DNA of 64,000 nucleotides from Bacteroidia bacterium (GTDB lineage: Bacteria; Bacteroidota; Bacteroidia; Bacteroidales; Paludibacteraceae). The stretch lies in NCBI GenBank assembly GCA_009929375.1, contig SAAO01000018.1, positions 1-64,000 of the forward strand. The letters are read 5' to 3'. Every line of letters begins with the position of its first letter. The first letter of the stretch is position 1. Below the pieces are notes generated by a model. It saw nothing but the letters and a program-made list of their open reading frames with translations. It did not search any database and had not been told where the DNA came from. The translations under genes were made by a program, and so were the position numbers. Positions 54,228-63,635 of the stretch are shown piece after piece.

Positions 54228-54344
54228 GAACGCAAATTACGCAAAAAACCGCAGATTCTCAGAATTCCTGTGTTATTATTAAATTAAACAAAACATAGAA
54301 TATTACAATTGTTATATTTGCAAAAATTCGCGTAACTTGCGTTC
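54228..54344. repeat. 15-bp inverted repeat flanking 87 bp (MITE-like)
   Basis: Left arm GAACGCAAATTACGC (54228-54242), right arm GCGTAACTTGCGTTC (54330-54344), one mismatch. Between them lies AT-rich sequence containing a TATATTTG promoter-like element (54313-54320). No transposase. It sits just upstream of the gene at 54398. Confidence 0.55.
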
Positions 54345-54397
54345 AATAAAAACATTTGATACAGCATCTTAACTGCGACACTATTACACTCAAAAAC

Positions 54398-54997
54398 ATG
54401 TTCAAAAAAAATTTATTACTTTCTATACTGATTTCAGCATCAGCATTGATTTATGGCCAACGAAAGATATATTTTGAAAGTGAGGCCGAAAAAGCGATTG
54501 CAATTAAAGGCAACTCCGGAATAAAATCAAAATTATCGACTATTGTAAACGAGAACGGACTTAGGCCTGCAATTAAATTTGAATATATAACCGAAAGCGT
54601 TATTTCAAAATTCAGTAGCGTTCTCTGGGGTGTTGGATTTATTAATTCAACATACAGCAACTTTGCAAACGAGAATTCAATAAAATACAGTTTACAGGGA
54701 AATGTTTTTGTCGAACCCCGATGGTACTTTAACTATAAAAAACGAATTCTTTCGGGAAAAACTCCAGGCAATAACAATGGTTTGTTTCTGGCTTTACCAT
54801 TAGAAATGAACACCTCCAATCTTCTGACTCAAAACCCATTAAACATAAATCTTTCAATACCGCTGGTAATTGGTTTACGCACCGATATTTCAAGTAAACT
54901 ATTTTTCGAGGTTGCAGGCGGTGCCGGATTTTTCACCGATTTTAGTTCTGTAAGTCCAATGCCTGTATTAGGTATAAGTATAACATACACTTTATAA
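54398..54997 (+). CDS. Small outer membrane beta-barrel-like protein
   Basis: A 199-residue exported protein: signal peptide MFKKNLLLSILISASALIYG, then alternating strands and an aromatic-type C-terminus (ISITYTL). No named family. The ATG at 54398 is preferred over 54356 because it opens the signal peptide. It begins the second DUF4249/receptor group, 9 bp before the DUF4249 gene, and resembles the barrels at 58340 and 58964 in size and end-pattern. Confidence 0.75.
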   Translation: MFKKNLLLSILISASALIYGQRKIYFESEAEKAIAIKGNSGIKSKLSTIVNENGLRPAIKFEYITESVISKFSSVLWGVGFINSTYSNFANENSIKYSLQGNVFVEPRWYFNYKKRILSGKTPGNNNGLFLALPLEMNTSNLLTQNPLNINLSIPLVIGLRTDISSKLFFEVAGGAGFFTDFSSVSPMPVLGISITYTL

Positions 54998-55006
54998 TCG
55001 ATTCGT

Positions 55007-55822
55007 ATGAGAATATCTTTCGGAAAATTATTATTGACAATTACAATACTATACATGACTTCATGTATTACAGAAGAACCAGCACCCTGGAACACCGACC
55101 CTGTACCTGTGGTATTTAGCATAATTAGTCCGGGAAAGCAAGTACGTGTTTTTGTAAGTGAGACATTTGCAGAACAAAACTCAAACAATATTGATAATTC
55201 AGAAACAAAAGTTTTTATTAGTAACGACAACAGTAATTGGTACGAACTAACACATGACATTTTAGATAATTCACTTTTTGTTGACACCGCAAAAATATTT
55301 AATGTGGAAGGTGGAAGAAGCTATTATTTAAAAGTAGAAAAGTCAGAAAGCCTGCTCACCTCACAAACAACCATCCCCGATACTGATGCATATATAAAAA
55401 ACGCTGAATGCATTGAGTATTATAAAGACAGTACAAACCAAAATATACTCTGCGGATTAAAAGTAAATTTCACATTAACCAACAATAAAAACGAAGGCTG
55501 CTACCTTGAAGCATTTGGCAAACAACTTGGCTCAGAACCATTTCTCACCGGAGATTTCTATCAGGATGACTATTTTTTTGTACCACTCGACTCCGCTGCA
55601 TTTAGTCTTAAATTAGTGACAACCGACAGTCACCTTAACAAATTCAGAATCTCAGAGAATATAAACATTACGCAAATTCACGAGAAATTTGATGTAAATT
55701 TAATTATCTCCACTTACGCAGGTGTTCGCCCTATATTTTCGAATATAAAAAATGGTATAGGACTTTTCGGAAGCTATAATTATAGTAATTACAAAGTAAC
55801 TGTAAAACAGAAAAATGAGTAA
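55007..55822 (+). CDS. DUF4249 lipoprotein, pair 2
   Basis: A 271-residue lipoprotein, lipidated Cys20 (MTSC). Same family and length as the gene at 49708: EEPAPWNTDPVPVVFSIISPGKQVRVFV and SNIKNGIGLFGSY. More AT-rich codon use than pair 1. Overlaps the start of the partner receptor by 8 bp, so translation is probably coupled. Assists the receptor at the outer membrane by inference. Confidence 0.9.
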   Translation: MRISFGKLLLTITILYMTSCITEEPAPWNTDPVPVVFSIISPGKQVRVFVSETFAEQNSNNIDNSETKVFISNDNSNWYELTHDILDNSLFVDTAKIFNVEGGRSYYLKVEKSESLLTSQTTIPDTDAYIKNAECIEYYKDSTNQNILCGLKVNFTLTNNKNEGCYLEAFGKQLGSEPFLTGDFYQDDYFFVPLDSAAFSLKLVTTDSHLNKFRISENINITQIHEKFDVNLIISTYAGVRPIFSNIKNGIGLFGSYNYSNYKVTVKQKNE

Positions 55823-58205
55823 CAGAATGAATACCTATCAACGAAAAATTGTTTTTCTGTGTCTAATAATTTCAGCTTTTAGTTTTACTAATGCCCAAAT
55901 AGCAAACTCAAGATACGTTTTGAAAGTGGAAATTAAAGACTATCGCAGCGATAAAGGATTGAAAAGAATACCAGTTACTGTAATGCCATTTAACAGAAAG
56001 GTGGAAACCAATCATCAGGGTAAATTGCTTCTCGACATGCCACAGGGCGACTATACACTTGACATTGATTATTATCCTTACAACAAAAAAAGCATCAGCA
56101 TACATCTGATAGCTGACACAAGTATCGTGATACTCTTACAATCGCCATTTGAGTTGCAATATATAGATGAATTTGAAGTACTTGCAACCAAACCTTACAC
56201 AGAAAACCCACTGTCGGTTGACAAAATTGATCAGATCCAATTTAGAAAAACCCCTGCATTAATGGGAGAAATAGACATATTAAAGTCGTTTCAGCTAAGT
56301 TCCGGTGTAAGTGCTTCGAGCGAAGGAGCTGCCGACTTACAGGTGCGTGGAGGCACACATGGACAAAACCTTTATATGCTCGATGGAATTCCCCTCTATT
56401 CTACGCAGCATTTTTTCGGAATGGTTTCGGCGTACAATCCTCTGATTGTGAAAAGTGCTCAGTTATATAAGGCCGGTTTTCCGGCAGCATTTGGAGGAAA
56501 AACATCGGCAGTTGTAGTTGTAAAAACCAAAAACGCAGCACTCAATGAGACAAGCACTGAGGCTGAAATTAGCCTTCTTACTTCAAAAGTGGCAATAAAC
56601 ACTGCTTTAATTAAAAACAAAGTGGGTTTTGCCATATCCGGACGAATTTCAAACTACAGCCTTATTAACTTACTTTCGCTGAGTCCGATAAAACAAGACA
56701 CCAAACTTCGTATGGGATTTGGGGACATCAATTCAAATATCTTTTGGAAAATTGACGATAAAAACAGTCTGAAACTTTTTCATTTCAACAATTCAGATCG
56801 AATCAATATTTTTCAGCCCGACAGAAATTCGATTGCAAAATCATGGATAAATAATTCTCAATTTAGTACTGGAGTAATCTGGAACACAAGACTTTCAGAA
56901 AAAAGTCAAAATGACATTCAATTATTTTCTGATAAATATGTATTTGATTATGGTTATATGAAAAGTGACACTTCAGTAGGGTTGAACTATATAAAACAAA
57001 TTGTAACCGGAATTGATTCGTACGGTTTAAGCAGTAAATTCAAATCGGAGGTGAATAATCAACTAAATCTGGAAGCAGGTTTAGAAATTAAGAATTATGG
57101 CTTTGCTCCGGTAATGCTCAATATTTCGGATTCAACAATTAAACAAAAAAATTACAAAAAGGCCTCACAACAGTTTGAAGCTGTAGTATTTGCTGAAACA
57201 GAATTAAAAATAGGGAAAAATCAAAAATTAATATCCGGACTGCGACTTAACACATTTGGAAAATCAAAAACCTACTATCACTCAGCCGAGCCAAGATTTA
57301 GCTATCAGGCATTTATCACGAAATCCTTTACCATAAATACTTCTATCTCGCGCATGTCGCAACAAATTCATCGGGTAGCCAATCCCGGATTGGGAATGCC
57401 GTTTGAAATATTTCTTTCGTCGGATAAAAAAATCCTGCCTCAAAAATCGTGGAATCTAACAGGTGGTATTGCAAAGGATTTCTCAGCAGAAAAAACAAAA
57501 TTCTCTTTTAAAACTGATTTTTGGTATAAAAACTTCACAAACATTACTGAATTTATTGATGGTTACGATGCCCTAATGGTGCTTCGCTACAAATCAGGCA
57601 TTGCGGAAAACAACTTAGACATTGTAACTCAGGGCAAAGGATATGCCTGTGGGTTTGACTTTGCAGCATCCTGTAATACAAAAAAAGCATCGCTAACCGG
57701 CGCATACACATACACCAGAGCAATGAATAAATTTGAAGCGCTAAACAACGGCAATTGGTTTCCTGCATCTACCGAGATTCGAAACTCAATATCAATTACA
57801 GGAGAGCTACGTTTGTCGCCTCAATGGACATTTCTTGCAGTGTGGCAATACAATTCAGGTCGTCCAATTACGGTACCTACCCACGTGTTTAAATACCCCA
57901 TCAATGAATCATCTGACATAAACGAAAGTCCCACGTATCGCTACCAATTAATAGAAACACAACGTAATAACTATCGCACCAAATCATTTCACAAAGCCGA
58001 CGTATCATTTATCAGATCGTACAAGGCCTTTGGCAAATACGACAGTTCACTTACAGTGGGGATATATAACATTTACAACCGTGCAAATCCTTTTTTCTAT
58101 TTTGTAGCCGAACAAAACAACGAATCGGGACAAACAGTCCCCGTTCTTAAATCCATCTCCATGTTCCCCATTTTACCTTCGTTCAGCTGGAGTATGAAGT
58201 TTTGA
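55815..58205 (+). CDS. TonB-dependent receptor, pair 2
   Basis: A 796-residue receptor, paralogue of the one at 50527 along its length: signal peptide to about residue 28, regulatory domain, plug with ILKSFQLSSGVSASSEGAADLQVRGG and NLYMLDGIPLYSTQHFFGMVSAYNP, barrel ending in FSWSMKF. Partner DUF4249 lipoprotein overlaps upstream. Substrate unknown; two such close paralogues suggest duplication and divergence towards related ligands. Confidence 0.92.
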   Translation: MSNRMNTYQRKIVFLCLIISAFSFTNAQIANSRYVLKVEIKDYRSDKGLKRIPVTVMPFNRKVETNHQGKLLLDMPQGDYTLDIDYYPYNKKSISIHLIADTSIVILLQSPFELQYIDEFEVLATKPYTENPLSVDKIDQIQFRKTPALMGEIDILKSFQLSSGVSASSEGAADLQVRGGTHGQNLYMLDGIPLYSTQHFFGMVSAYNPLIVKSAQLYKAGFPAAFGGKTSAVVVVKTKNAALNETSTEAEISLLTSKVAINTALIKNKVGFAISGRISNYSLINLLSLSPIKQDTKLRMGFGDINSNIFWKIDDKNSLKLFHFNNSDRINIFQPDRNSIAKSWINNSQFSTGVIWNTRLSEKSQNDIQLFSDKYVFDYGYMKSDTSVGLNYIKQIVTGIDSYGLSSKFKSEVNNQLNLEAGLEIKNYGFAPVMLNISDSTIKQKNYKKASQQFEAVVFAETELKIGKNQKLISGLRLNTFGKSKTYYHSAEPRFSYQAFITKSFTINTSISRMSQQIHRVANPGLGMPFEIFLSSDKKILPQKSWNLTGGIAKDFSAEKTKFSFKTDFWYKNFTNITEFIDGYDALMVLRYKSGIAENNLDIVTQGKGYACGFDFAASCNTKKASLTGAYTYTRAMNKFEALNNGNWFPASTEIRNSISITGELRLSPQWTFLAVWQYNSGRPITVPTHVFKYPINESSDINESPTYRYQLIETQRNNYRTKSFHKADVSFIRSYKAFGKYDSSLTVGIYNIYNRANPFFYFVAEQNNESGQTVPVLKSISMFPILPSFSWSMKF

Positions 58206-58278
58206 GAAATATCAGTTAAATTCATTTTATTTCTCACAAATAAAAATAACATTTAAAACTATCACAACAAGTAATATT

Positions 58279-58286
58279 TAACTTTG
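58279..58286 (+). promoter_or_regulatory. -7 element before the OM barrel pair
   Basis: TAACTTTG matches TAnnTTTG, 54 bp before the ATG at 58340. Confidence 0.45.
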
Positions 58287-58339
58287 CTGCAGCAAGACCG
58301 TAATAAAACTTTATAACTATCCAAAATATCTGATTTTAC

Positions 58340-58957
58340 ATGATAAGAAAACAAAATCTAATTACTGCGCTACTACTTGTTTTTTCTACAATTCAACCAG
58401 TTTTATCACAAACCACAGAATTCAGCCGAAAGTTAAGTCTTTCTGTGTCATACGAATCAGCAAACTTCACCAACGATCAGTTTAAGCCCTATTTGCTGAG
58501 TCAAAATCCCAATACCGGATTTGCAAAACTGGCTGTACACTATAAATTGTCTGAGCTTTTGAGTTCAGGCGTTTACCTGGGTTATGGCCGTTTAGGTTTG
58601 CCTGAACCTTATACAATATCCGTTATCCAAAACGGAGTCGAACAAGAAAGAACGTGGTACGGATTTGACAAGTCGAATGCTTTCAGTACCGGAATTGAGC
58701 TTAAATTCATGCTGTTACAATTATTTATAAAAAATGAAACCAGAATCAGCATCTACCCCAAAATTCAAGCCGGTGTTTTGCTTCACAATACGCAAAATAA
58801 TACTCTGGTTGATAAAACCAAATTTGAATACGGAGCAGGCATAGGTGCAGGATATGCTTTTACCCGAAAATTCAGCGTATTTGGCGAATTTATGCTGGGA
58901 GATTTTTATAATGACGACAATTCGAAATGGAGTGTGGGCGTTAATGTGAAGTTGTAA
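58340..58957 (+). CDS. Small outer membrane beta-barrel-like protein, copy A
   Basis: A 205-residue exported protein (signal peptide to about residue 24, cut after SQT) with barrel-like strands. The ending GAGIGAGYAFTRKFSVFGEFMLGDFYNDD mirrors the gene that follows (GGVGLGYNFNKHFGIFTESLMGRFYNYD), so the two are tandem paralogues. No named family. First gene of a unit with copy B and a DUF4249 gene. Confidence 0.75.
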   Translation: MIRKQNLITALLLVFSTIQPVLSQTTEFSRKLSLSVSYESANFTNDQFKPYLLSQNPNTGFAKLAVHYKLSELLSSGVYLGYGRLGLPEPYTISVIQNGVEQERTWYGFDKSNAFSTGIELKFMLLQLFIKNETRISIYPKIQAGVLLHNTQNNTLVDKTKFEYGAGIGAGYAFTRKFSVFGEFMLGDFYNDDNSKWSVGVNVKL

Positions 58958-58963
58958 AATTAT

Positions 58964-59569
58964 ATGAAAAACACCATATTACAATTCATAATATTATTTG
59001 CATTTTTCAACATTCAGGTAAATGCACAAGACTCTTTATCTATAAATAACTACCGCTTTTCGTTGAAAGCAAGTTGCGGTTTAGTGAACAGCAATTCAGT
59101 TACAGATGGTACTCAGCCGACATTTGTTCAACAAAAACCTCAGTTTGCAATATCTATGGGATATAATTTTTTGAAAAACTTTAATACAGGTTTAAGCATT
59201 GCTCACGTAAATGGCAGTAAAGCAATTCCAGACACATATAGCGAATACGGAACAAACTATATGATGACAAATTCTTCAATTTGGTATTATGGATTAGGTC
59301 TCTCTTACGATATACTGCCGGCTATTTTTAAAACAAACCGTATCCGATTCGATGTGTATCCAATATTGCATATTAATTATGTTCGTGATAACTGGATTAA
59401 TATAAATTCAAACACTCCCGGCTCTGCTAACTTTTGGGAATTTAATGGAGGTGTTGGGTTAGGCTATAATTTCAATAAACATTTTGGAATATTTACAGAA
59501 TCTCTAATGGGGAGATTTTACAACTATGATAAGTTTCAGTTGAAAGTAGGTTTTAACTGTAAGTTTTAA
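58964..59569 (+). CDS. Small outer membrane beta-barrel-like protein, copy B
   Basis: A 201-residue exported protein, signal peptide about residues 1-21 (ending NVNA-like), 6 bp after copy A. Barrel-like strands and closing aromatic CKF. Paralogue of copy A; role unknown. Confidence 0.75.
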   Translation: MKNTILQFIILFAFFNIQVNAQDSLSINNYRFSLKASCGLVNSNSVTDGTQPTFVQQKPQFAISMGYNFLKNFNTGLSIAHVNGSKAIPDTYSEYGTNYMMTNSSIWYYGLGLSYDILPAIFKTNRIRFDVYPILHINYVRDNWININSNTPGSANFWEFNGGVGLGYNFNKHFGIFTESLMGRFYNYDKFQLKVGFNCKF

Positions 59570-59601
59570 CGTAAAATGAATTGAGTAATATCTGAACATA
59601 T

Positions 59602-60519
59602 ATGAAGCACTTCTTTTTGTATCTCATTACCTTTTTGAGTATTCAATGGTTATTTTCTTCCTGTCACGCATTGGTCGAAGATGAATTTCCCGACTTTGCG
59701 AAAGTACCTGTCATAAATGGCATATTGCAGGCCGACAGCACTTTCAATATTCATGTGAGTTTTAGCGCTAACCTTAGCGAAAGCGCGCCCGCACCTGTTG
59801 AAAATGCACAGGTAATTGTGCTTGGCGACAACAGCAGTCCCGACACGCTGCATTACACGCAAAAAGGTTGGTACAGCAGCACACGTAAGGTAAAAGCAGG
59901 CGAAACCTACGAGTGTATCGCCACCATTCCCGGCTATTTGCCTTTGAGCGCACGAACTACAGTACCCGAGCCAACCGAAATCGACTCCACAATTTTCACC
60001 GACCTCGTGGGGCGTTCTGAAGATGGAGTAAAAGTTTCATCAGTGAAATTTCGCATCAAGAATAAACCCAATAAGGCTCTGTTTTGGGATTTCAGTTTTA
60101 AAGCCAAAGGGATAACAAATAGTTACAATTATGACACAGAGGAATGGAGCGAGGAATTTCGCGTTTGGAGTGGTTACTTCACAATGAAAGCCGAACAGGA
60201 TTCAGTTTTTTTGTACGAGCCTAACCCGCTGCAGGTTTTCAGTAACCGAAAAATGACAGGCAACCATCATTGGGTAAAGTTTTATTTCAACGAAAAGAAC
60301 ATTTATTATAGGCCGGGCAAAGACACTGTGTTTATCGAATTACGGAGCATCGACCAATCGCTCTACGACTATCAAAAGCAACTGTATGTGTATGGCGGAG
60401 GCGGTTCAGCATTAGGAAGTGCGTATCAGAATTACCCGCTTTACAGCAATATAAAAAATGGACTCGGAGTGTTCAGCTCATTTACTGTAAGCCGGAAAGA
60501 TATTGAAATAAAGGAGTAG
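59602..60519 (+). CDS. DUF4249 lipoprotein, third copy
   Basis: A 305-residue lipoprotein, lipidated Cys21 (LFSSC). Longer than the other two but of the same family: FPDFAKVPVINGILQADSTFNIHVSFSANLS, and YSNIKNGLGVFSSF at the end. It is followed not directly by a receptor but by about 500 bp of non-coding sequence holding inverted repeats, then the receptor gene at 61024. Confidence 0.88.
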   Translation: MKHFFLYLITFLSIQWLFSSCHALVEDEFPDFAKVPVINGILQADSTFNIHVSFSANLSESAPAPVENAQVIVLGDNSSPDTLHYTQKGWYSSTRKVKAGETYECIATIPGYLPLSARTTVPEPTEIDSTIFTDLVGRSEDGVKVSSVKFRIKNKPNKALFWDFSFKAKGITNSYNYDTEEWSEEFRVWSGYFTMKAEQDSVFLYEPNPLQVFSNRKMTGNHHWVKFYFNEKNIYYRPGKDTVFIELRSIDQSLYDYQKQLYVYGGGGSALGSAYQNYPLYSNIKNGLGVFSSFTVSRKDIEIKE

Positions 60520-60530
60520 ATGACCCCCAA

Positions 60531-60542
60531 CCCCTAAAGGGG
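60531..60542. repeat. CCCCTAAAGGGG dispersed palindrome, copy 3
   Basis: Exact third copy, 11 bp after the stop codon of the DUF4249 gene, in ACCCCCAA-CCCCTAAAGGGG context. Confidence 0.7.
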
Positions 60543-60727
60543 AGTCAGAAACGTAGATCAAGATCAATTTGGACTTGCAAGTTTCCTTCTTATATGCATT
60601 CAGTCAATACATCAAGCTAAGCAATAAAATCGCGTTAACAACGACAACAAAGACACTGACTATAAACAAAATAATGGACGAAATGTATTTTGGGCTTGCT
60701 GAAAAACTAAAAAGAAAAATAGAAACG

Positions 60728-60898
60728 CGGATTAGGCGGATGTCAGCGGATCTATTATTTATTTTGGGATTTTTTTCTGATTATGTTTTCTTCGAAAATG
60801 GCAGATTTTGAAAACTAAATTAGAAAATCCGTTTCGATTTATCGAAAAAACCGATATAAATCCATATAATAATTATCTGTGCACATCCGCCTAATCCG
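60728..60898. repeat. Inverted repeat element (MITE-like)
   Basis: CGGATTAGGCGGATG at 60728-60742 is perfectly inverted at 60884-60898, enclosing about 140 bp of AT-rich sequence. Partial homology continues outward (AACGC on the left, GCGTT on the right). No transposase. It separates the DUF4249 gene from the receptor gene. Confidence 0.6.
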
Positions 60899-61023
60899 CT
60901 AAATCAGCGTTGCCATTATAATATCTAAAATGTACTGTCATCCCGAAGCACAGCGAGGGAACTAAAGTAATATTTATTTTTACATTCGTAGTACTGATAA
61001 TCTTTTTATTGAATTTGAAACTT

Positions 61024-63429
61024 ATGACTTTGAAAACAAAACTCCTGAAAATAATCCTTTTCGCTATATTTCTGTTTTTATTTTTTATTAAAAATAATCT
61101 GTCGGCAGCCACTATTCAACTCTCCGGATTTATGCGCGATGCACAGTCGGGCGAGGTACTGATTGGCGCCAATGTATGGGAAAAAAATCAGCAAACGGGC
61201 ACTACCACCGACAATCGCGGATATTTCAGTCTGAAAGTACAAACGCCCTGTACACTCTCTTTTTCGTATGTGGGTTTTGCCAACCGCGAAATTGTACTGA
61301 AAGCCGTTTCGGACACGCTGATAAGCGTAGCCATGCAAACCGAAAACAAGCTGAACGAAGTAACAGTAACCGCAACGCGCCACAAAAACTACGAGGTAAC
61401 GCGCCTGAGCGCCAAAGATCTCTCGCGCATTCCGGCCATTGGCGGCAAACCCGATGTAATAAAAGCCCTGCAACTTTTGCCCGGTGTACAAACGCAAAGC
61501 GAAGGCATGAGCCTCATGATGGTGCGGGGTGGCGAGCCCGGACAAAACCAGTATTTGCTCGACAATGTACCGCTTATTTATGTAAATCATTTGGGTGGAT
61601 TGATGTCGGTGTTCAATCCCGACATGATAAACTCGGTGGATTTTTACAAAGGAAATTTCCCGGCACGACAGGGCGGAAAACTTTCGTCGATTGTGGATAT
61701 TACGCAGCGCGAAGGCGACATTTCGAAACATCAGGGTTCGTTTAGTCTGGGCGTGACCGATGCGGCATTTACTTTCGAAGGGCCGTTAGCCAACAAAAAA
61801 ATGAGTTATATTGTCACTGCCCGCAAAACACTGTTTGATGCTTTATTAGGTGGCGCTTCGGCTGCAATGCCCGAAAATGACGCAATCGTTTCGTATGGTT
61901 TTCACGATTTCAATGCCAAGCTAAGCTGGAAGCCTGATGCACGCAACTCACTCAGTCTGAACCTGTATCAGGGCGACGACTACCTGAACTATTGGACAAA
62001 ACCATGGAAAATGAAAAATGACGAACGCAGTCATCTCAATCAGCAATGGGGTAACTGGCTTGTTTCCGGTCGCTGGAACCGTGTGATAAGTTCGAAACTT
62101 TTCTCGGAAAACATACTGTCGTTCAGTCGCTACCGCAACAAATCGGGCATGGAGTACAGCTACCGCGAAAACAACACAAACACGATGAATAAAGCGCTGA
62201 ACATGGCTTCGGTCAACGACTTTTCGTTGCGCTCGGCATGGAAATACGCCCTGCACAAAAACTGGAATATGGAATTTGGCGCACATGCAGGTTATTTGCT
62301 CTATCGCCCCGATTATAATTATTTGTCCACGTCCGCCACACCACAAATTGGCAATACCTATCGTTCGCTCGAATCAGCCTTGTTTATCGACAATAAAATT
62401 CGCTTGTCGGAAAAACTGACTTTTCAACCTTCGCTGCGTTTCAGTGCATTTTCGAACAATGGGGCATTTTTCCCTGAGTTGGAGCCGCGCGTCAATCTGT
62501 CGTACAACATAAACGGGCATCACAGCATAAACGTAAACTACATGCGCGTAAGCCAAAGTTCGCATTTGATTTTTGCACAAACCGAGTTGCTGAAACGCGA
62601 AGTGTGGCTTCCGGCCACGCAAGTCATGCGTCCATCCATTTCCAATCAGGCTTCGCTATCGTGGAACGGCAGCTTTGCCAACGGAAAATTCAGCGCCGAA
62701 AGCAGTCTGTATTACAAACGAATGGAACATTTGGTTTCGCTCAAAGAAGGTTACGAAAACATGGTGGGCATTACCGGCATCGACAACAAAGTGGAAACCG
62801 ATGGGCTTGGCACTGCTTACGGAGCCGAGTTTATGCTGAAGAAAAATACCGGAAAATGGACAGGTTCGCTCAGTTATGCATGGTCGTATGCCGACCGTGT
62901 GTTTGCCAATATTAACGGAGGCAAAAGCTACGAGTTCGATTACAACCGTCCGCACAGCATAGCACTGAATGCCAACCGCGATTTACGGAACAACTGGACC
63001 ATGAGTGCGGTTTGGATTTTTCAGAGCGGAACGCCTTACACGCCCGCATTAAGCAAATACTATACGCCCGACCCTGAAACCGGAGAACCCTTACTTGTTA
63101 TTCATTATGGCGAAAAAAACTCAGCCCGTATGCAAGCCTATCATCGCCTCGACCTGAGCTTCAACCACACCATAACCACAAGGCGTGGTAACAAAGCTGT
63201 CTGGACATATTCGCTTTACAATGCCTACAACCGCATCAATCCTTTCGGTTATTACTACGACAACGACAACGATCTCGACAATATGACACGTTACGACCGG
63301 CCGCTTAAACTATACAAAATGAGCCTTTTCAGTATTATCCCAAGCATTTCGTACAAAGTGTATTTCGATTACAGCAAAAAAACTCAGGAAAAGAAAGAAA
63401 AGAAAAAGTATAACTGGTTGTATTTTTAG
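61024..63429 (+). CDS. TonB-dependent receptor, third copy
   Basis: An 801-residue receptor. The ATG at 61024 gives a signal peptide (MTLKTKLLKIILFAIFLFLFF); an in-frame TTG at 61009 is rejected. Regulatory domain starts at LSGFMRDAQSGEVLIGANV, plug at VIKALQLLPGVQTQSEGMSLMMVRGGEPGQNQYLLDNVP, barrel ends in a lysine-rich tail (KKTQEKKEKKKYNWLYF). More GC-rich codons than pair 2. By position it belongs with the DUF4249 gene at 59602. Substrate unknown. Confidence 0.92.
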   Translation: MTLKTKLLKIILFAIFLFLFFIKNNLSAATIQLSGFMRDAQSGEVLIGANVWEKNQQTGTTTDNRGYFSLKVQTPCTLSFSYVGFANREIVLKAVSDTLISVAMQTENKLNEVTVTATRHKNYEVTRLSAKDLSRIPAIGGKPDVIKALQLLPGVQTQSEGMSLMMVRGGEPGQNQYLLDNVPLIYVNHLGGLMSVFNPDMINSVDFYKGNFPARQGGKLSSIVDITQREGDISKHQGSFSLGVTDAAFTFEGPLANKKMSYIVTARKTLFDALLGGASAAMPENDAIVSYGFHDFNAKLSWKPDARNSLSLNLYQGDDYLNYWTKPWKMKNDERSHLNQQWGNWLVSGRWNRVISSKLFSENILSFSRYRNKSGMEYSYRENNTNTMNKALNMASVNDFSLRSAWKYALHKNWNMEFGAHAGYLLYRPDYNYLSTSATPQIGNTYRSLESALFIDNKIRLSEKLTFQPSLRFSAFSNNGAFFPELEPRVNLSYNINGHHSINVNYMRVSQSSHLIFAQTELLKREVWLPATQVMRPSISNQASLSWNGSFANGKFSAESSLYYKRMEHLVSLKEGYENMVGITGIDNKVETDGLGTAYGAEFMLKKNTGKWTGSLSYAWSYADRVFANINGGKSYEFDYNRPHSIALNANRDLRNNWTMSAVWIFQSGTPYTPALSKYYTPDPETGEPLLVIHYGEKNSARMQAYHRLDLSFNHTITTRRGNKAVWTYSLYNAYNRINPFGYYYDNDNDLDNMTRYDRPLKLYKMSLFSIIPSISYKVYFDYSKKTQEKKEKKKYNWLYF

Positions 63430-63545
63430 TAAGGAGGCAGTTTCAAAAAAAACAAAACACTTTGCCACGTTATTAACTGCTTTCTCATCTATGTAAACAG
63501 TACTACAGCGTAAGCAAAAAAGCATGAAATTATGAAACGAACATG

Positions 63546-63592
63546 ACAAAATTTAAACAATTTTGACCCACAGGGGTATGTTTAAATTTTGT
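63546..63592 (+). terminator. Hairpin after the third receptor gene
   Basis: A perfect 14-bp stem, ACAAAATTTAAACA (63546-63559) with TGTTTAAATTTTGT (63579-63592), and a T-rich tail. Confidence 0.6.
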
Positions 63593-63635
63593 TTTGTGAG
63601 TTCCATCTGACAACTATAAAAAAAATTATAAACAG

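Larger units (their letters stand above)
60520..61023. other. Intergenic region with palindrome and inverted repeats
   Basis: About 500 bp with no credible gene. It holds the third CCCCTAAAGGGG palindrome (60531-60542), a 15-bp perfect inverted repeat (60728-60742 and 60884-60898) and, at 60938-60961, a GTCATCCCGAAGCACAGCGA string of the interspersed-repeat type. A weak TACATTCG promoter-like element lies near 60981. Confidence 0.6.

Noticed and set aside
60569-60811. An 80-codon plus-strand frame
   Set aside because: It crosses one arm of an inverted repeat, has no domain or signal, and lies in a repeat-rich gap.
61009-61023. TTG start for the third TonB receptor
   Set aside because: The ATG at 61024 already gives a complete signal peptide.
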